From NCBI GenBank assembly GCA_027347545.1, contig DAIEQT010000269.1, positions 1 through 5,225 on the forward strand: 5,225 nucleotides of DNA, written 5' to 3'. A program made the position numbers and the translations under genes. This document shows, one piece after another, positions 4,626 through 5,225 of the stretch (within the stretch, counting starts at the first letter, position 1; every line of letters begins with the position of its first letter). Source of the DNA: Ignavibacteria bacterium (GTDB lineage Bacteria; Bacteroidota; Ignavibacteria; Ignavibacteriales; Melioribacteraceae). The notes beneath the pieces were generated by a model. That model ran no database searches, had not been told where the DNA came from, and was given only the letters and a program-made list of their open reading frames with translations.

Positions 4626-5225
4626 TAATTGTGAGAAAATTTCAAAAGGTATTCTTTTATAAAGTTATTTATCTCTCCATCCATTACACCATGAACGTCT
4701 GAAGTTTCGCAGTCAGTTCTGTGGTCTTTAACCATATTATAAGGATGAAAAACATAAGAGCGTATTTGACTTCCCCACTCAATTTTCATTTTGCCTTTTT
4801 CAATTTCATTGGCTTCGGCTTGCTGCTTCTCAACTTCAATCTGGTAAAGTTTTGATTTCAACATCTTGAACGCATTTGTTTTATTCTGAATTTGTGAACG
4901 CTCTGATTGGCAAGCCGCAACTGTGTTAGTTGGAATGTGAGTGATACGAACCGCAGTTTCAACTTTGTTCACGTTCTGCCCGCCTTTTCCGCCGGAACGA
5001 TAAGTATCAATTCTCAAATCAGCCGGATTAATATCTATCTCGATTGTATCATCAACTTCCGGTATAACGAATACCGATGCGAAAGAAGTATGGCGGCGTT
5101 TGTTCGCATCAAACGGAGAAATTCTTACAAGCCGGTGAACGCCATTTTCAGCTTTCATATAACCGTAAGCAAAATCGCCGGCGACTTCAATAGTTGCACT
5201 TTTTATTCCGGCACCATCACCGTCT
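4625..5225 (-). CDS. prfB: Peptide chain release factor 2 (C-terminal 199 residues; 5' end outside window)
   Basis: RF2 recognises UGA and UAA in the ribosomal A site and triggers peptidyl-tRNA hydrolysis. The reading frame is open to the right edge, beginning [20 protein letters not shown] before the Met codon at 5158. That codon is therefore internal and not the start. The codon-recognition tripeptide is SPF (in [17 protein letters not shown]), diagnostic of RF2 rather than RF1. The catalytic GGQ is in [18 protein letters not shown], with 116 residues after it, as in E. coli RF2. The C-terminal domain includes [21 protein letters not shown] and [14 protein letters not shown]. The programmed frameshift site common near codon 25 of prfB lies outside the window and cannot be judged. 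The gene ends in TAG, a codon read by RF1, not RF2. It heads the visible part of a four-gene minus-strand cluster. Confidence 0.97.
   Translation of the reverse strand, partial: DGDGAGIKSATIEVAGDFAYGYMKAENGVHRLVRISPFDANKRRHTSFASVFVIPEVDDTIEIDINPADLRIDTYRSGGKGGQNVNKVETAVRITHIPTNTVAACQSERSQIQNKTNAFKMLKSKLYQIEVEKQQAEANEIEKGKMKIEWGSQIRSYVFHPYNMVKDHRTDCETSDVHGVMDGEINNFIKEYLLKFSHN

Noticed and set aside
5156..5158. Met codon as the prfB start
   Set aside because: The frame stays open to the window edge and upstream residues match RF2 ([18 protein letters not shown]), so the Met is internal.
1..5225. Frequent CCGG/GCCGG strings in an AT-rich sequence, possible motif
   Set aside because: They mostly fall on Ala-Gly and other Gly codons in reading frames; codon choice explains them without a special signal.

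Overview
The window is AT-rich, densely coding bacterial chromosome with seven recognisable protein genes. Two are cut by the window ends. There are no RNA genes, mobile elements, CRISPR arrays or phage genes. Gene content, the poor Shine-Dalgarno (SD) match upstream of several genes, and a Bacteroidota-style promoter candidate (TTTG, 19 nt, TAnnTTT) suggest the Bacteroidota/Chlorobi/Ignavibacteria neighbourhood. This is an inference from sequence style, not a placement.

Left block (1-1986, minus strand). nadE encodes a complete glutamine-dependent NAD+ synthetase. About 125 nt further along the same strand lies the 5' end of korA, the fused gamma/alpha subunit of a 2-oxoglutarate(2-oxoacid):ferredoxin oxidoreductase. 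The korA start contains a perfect 19-nt palindrome that coincides with a Gly-to-Cys change in a conserved motif.

Middle block (2119-3476, plus strand). A divergent 132-nt intergenic region separates nadE from a translationally coupled two-gene envelope-stress module. The first gene encodes a PspC-domain membrane protein and the second a LiaF-like protein with a C-terminal toastrack-type beta domain. The two proteins share a homologous LiaI/LiaF-type membrane hairpin, one copy on each side of the gene junction. A strong, strand-specific intrinsic terminator for this operon lies inside the 3' end of the convergent neighbour gene.

Right block (3478-5225, minus strand). A compact likely operon is read in the order prfB (peptide chain release factor 2, 5' end outside the window), a stand-alone short cyclic-nucleotide-binding domain protein, a YjbQ/UPF0047 protein and a short MGMT-family DNA alkyltransferase homologue. 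The first junction is a 10-nt gap with the SD site overlapping the prfB stop. The second is an ATGA overlap. The third is a 43-nt gap filled by an AT-rich direct repeat.

I see no convincing undescribed multi-gene system. The best leads are the korA palindrome with its residue change, the antisense-embedded terminator, the membrane-hairpin repeat in the Psp/Lia pair, and the orphan cyclic-nucleotide domain in a translation/repair operon.
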